This document shows, one piece after another, positions 5,131 through 5,664 of a DNA stretch of 5,664 nt. The stretch comes from JBCBRD01 sp039819885 (GTDB lineage: Bacteria > Pseudomonadota > Alphaproteobacteria > Rhizobiales > Hyphomicrobiaceae). A program made the translations under genes and the position numbers. Position 1 is the first letter of the stretch; the number at the start of each line of letters is the position of its first letter. Under the pieces are notes generated by a model. It was not told the origin of the DNA. It ran no database searches and saw only the letters and a program-made list of their open reading frames with translations. The stretch is from the NCBI GenBank assembly GCA_039819885.1, contig JBCBRD010000198.1, positions 1-5,664 of the forward strand. The letters run 5' to 3'.

Positions 5131-5406
5131 TCAGTCTTTGTGCAAACACCGCTGGAACGTTTCCAGGTTTGGGCAAAACTCTGGTCGCGCATCGCCAGTG
5201 TGGCCAGATGCTGCAAGCCAAGTCAGGCACTCGTGGGCGTTGGTGCACTTCAGACATTTAGACCTGGCCGCGGCATAGGCGTCGCCACGATCCAATCGCG
5301 CGAAAGCTGCCGGGTTGATCGACAGGTGAGACAGCACATCCTGCAACCGCTTGGCGCGGTTCTCGACGTGGGCCACTGATGGCATATGGGGTTGGTGTTC
5401 TTGCAT
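5131..5406 (-). CDS. DUF6455-type small cysteine-rich protein
   Basis: This 91-residue protein starts at ATG 5406, chosen because GGAGG lies 6 nt before it; the in-frame ATG at 5475 has no such site. The N-terminal half is helical and amphipathic, with LSINPAAFARLDRG (28-41). The C-terminal half carries Cys51-x2-Cys54-x5-Cys60 in SKCLKCTNAHECLTWL, then Cys78 in PEFCPN and Cys87. The C-x2-C-x5-C pattern followed by WLA and FCPN is what I recall for DUF6455, common in Rhodobacteraceae. The cysteines could bind a metal or an iron-sulfur centre, but no function is established. There is no signal peptide, so it is likely cytoplasmic. A perfect FNR box about 80 bp upstream of the start predicts low-oxygen induction. 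Confidence 0.8.
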   Translation of the reverse strand: MQEHQPHMPSVAHVENRAKRLQDVLSHLSINPAAFARLDRGDAYAAARSKCLKCTNAHECLTWLAASGHTGDARPEFCPNLETFQRCLHKD

Positions 5407-5452
5407 GGCGTCCTCCGAGTTTAGATCCGCTCTTTTGGCGGCTTTGACTAAG

Positions 5453-5458
5453 AGTGTT
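5453..5458 (-). promoter_or_regulatory. -10 element of the DUF6455 promoter
   Basis: The minus strand reads AACACT. If transcription starts at about 5446, the FNR box is centred at -41.5 and this hexamer falls at -12 to -7, the arrangement of a class II FNR-activated promoter, where the box replaces the -35 element. The leader would be about 40 nt. Confidence 0.5.
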
Positions 5459-5480
5459 CGCCATCCCGGCTGCAACGCAT

Positions 5481-5494
5481 TTGATCAGTATCAA
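5481..5494. promoter_or_regulatory. Perfect FNR/FnrL binding site
   Basis: TTGATCAGTATCAA matches the FNR/Anr/FnrL consensus TTGAT-N4-ATCAA in all ten fixed bases. FNR-type regulators bind it when their oxygen-sensitive [4Fe-4S] cluster is intact. Its centre is 81 bp before the DUF6455 start codon. It could also serve a divergent gene whose sequence is cut off by the right-hand junction. Confidence 0.82.
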
Positions 5495-5546
5495 TTCGGT
5501 ACGACGTGTCGCGGCCTTGCAGAAACATTTATGTGGCCACGCGTGT

Positions 5547-5560
5547 TTGGCGCAGATCAA
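5547..5560. promoter_or_regulatory. Degenerate second FNR-like site
   Basis: TTGGCGCAGATCAA matches the shorter TTGA-N6-TCAA consensus at seven of eight bases. It is centred 66 bp from the perfect box. It could be an upstream or repressing site, or belong to a lost divergent gene. Confidence 0.35.
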
Positions 5561-5603
5561 TGTCAGAACAATCAAACCATTTCACTGTTGCTCAATGCGT
5601 TTT

Positions 5604-5664
5604 CGATGACGGCCCCGACAGCATTTCCGACAAGCAAAAACAGCCAGCCAGTCGACGTTGTAAA
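5604..5664. repeat. 61-bp inverted copy of 4766-4826 (probable amplification/assembly chimera)
   Basis: The last 61 bases are the exact reverse complement of an internal part of the DUF2189 gene and run off the window edge. The sequence before 5604 is unrelated, so the strand switches here. With the matching artefact at the left end, this suggests an MDA-derived contig. The true genomic neighbour of base 5603 is unknown. Confidence 0.88.

Noticed and set aside
5258..5575. Minus-strand open frame of 105 codons overlapping the DUF6455 gene
   Set aside because: It is a shadow in another frame; the DUF6455 frame has the cysteine motif and a GGAGG ribosome site, and this one has neither.
5531..5664. 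Plus-strand frame open to the right edge from ATG 5531
   Set aside because: Its last part reads through the chimeric inverted sequence from 5604, there is no ribosome site, and the native part is only about 24 codons.
1..5664. Terminal inverted copies as a mobile-element or prophage signature
   Set aside because: The two end sequences are unrelated to each other, each copies an internal gene segment, and no transposase, integrase or target-site duplication is present.

Overview
The window looks like a short contig from an alphaproteobacterium, most likely a marine Rhodobacteraceae (roseobacter-type) relative. The basis is a DUF6455-type Cys protein, a DUF2189 membrane protein, small YRG-motif proteins, a perfect FNR/FnrL box and moderate GC (estimated by eye). 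No RNA genes, transposases, integrases or CRISPR arrays were seen.

Both ends look artificial. The first 28 bases are an exact inverted copy of 956-983, and the last 61 bases (5604-5664) are an exact inverted copy of 4766-4826. The left junction falls where homology to the PII family stops. Two inverted joins to nearby sequence, one at each end, are the usual signature of multiple-displacement-amplification chimeras in single-cell assemblies. Real sequence is best taken as about 29-5603.

Left block (29-1201): a minus-strand gene encodes an N-terminal ribbon-helix-helix (RHH) DNA-binding domain fused in frame to a canonical PII signal-transduction domain; its 3' end is lost at the left junction. 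It diverges from two tandem plus-strand genes for tiny proteins (65 and 59 aa), each with three YRG motifs. The shared intergenic region holds a strong sigma70-type promoter (TTGACA-17-TATGTT) with a 15-bp palindrome just upstream of its -35 box. The pair ends at a strong terminator. My working model is that the RHH-PII protein is a nitrogen/energy-responsive regulator of itself and of the YRG genes.

Middle block (1298-2264): a small secreted four-cysteine protein, a bidirectional terminator, then a convergent gene for a formaldehyde-activating-enzyme (Fae) family protein in which glutamate replaces the catalytic histidine.

Right block (2457-5603): a two-gene ABC-2 exporter (YadG/YadH type, overlapping by ATGA), a DUF2189 membrane protein preceded by a short leader ORF, and a convergent DUF6455 gene. 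The DUF6455 promoter region carries a perfect FNR box placed as in a class II activated promoter, so this gene is probably switched on at low oxygen.
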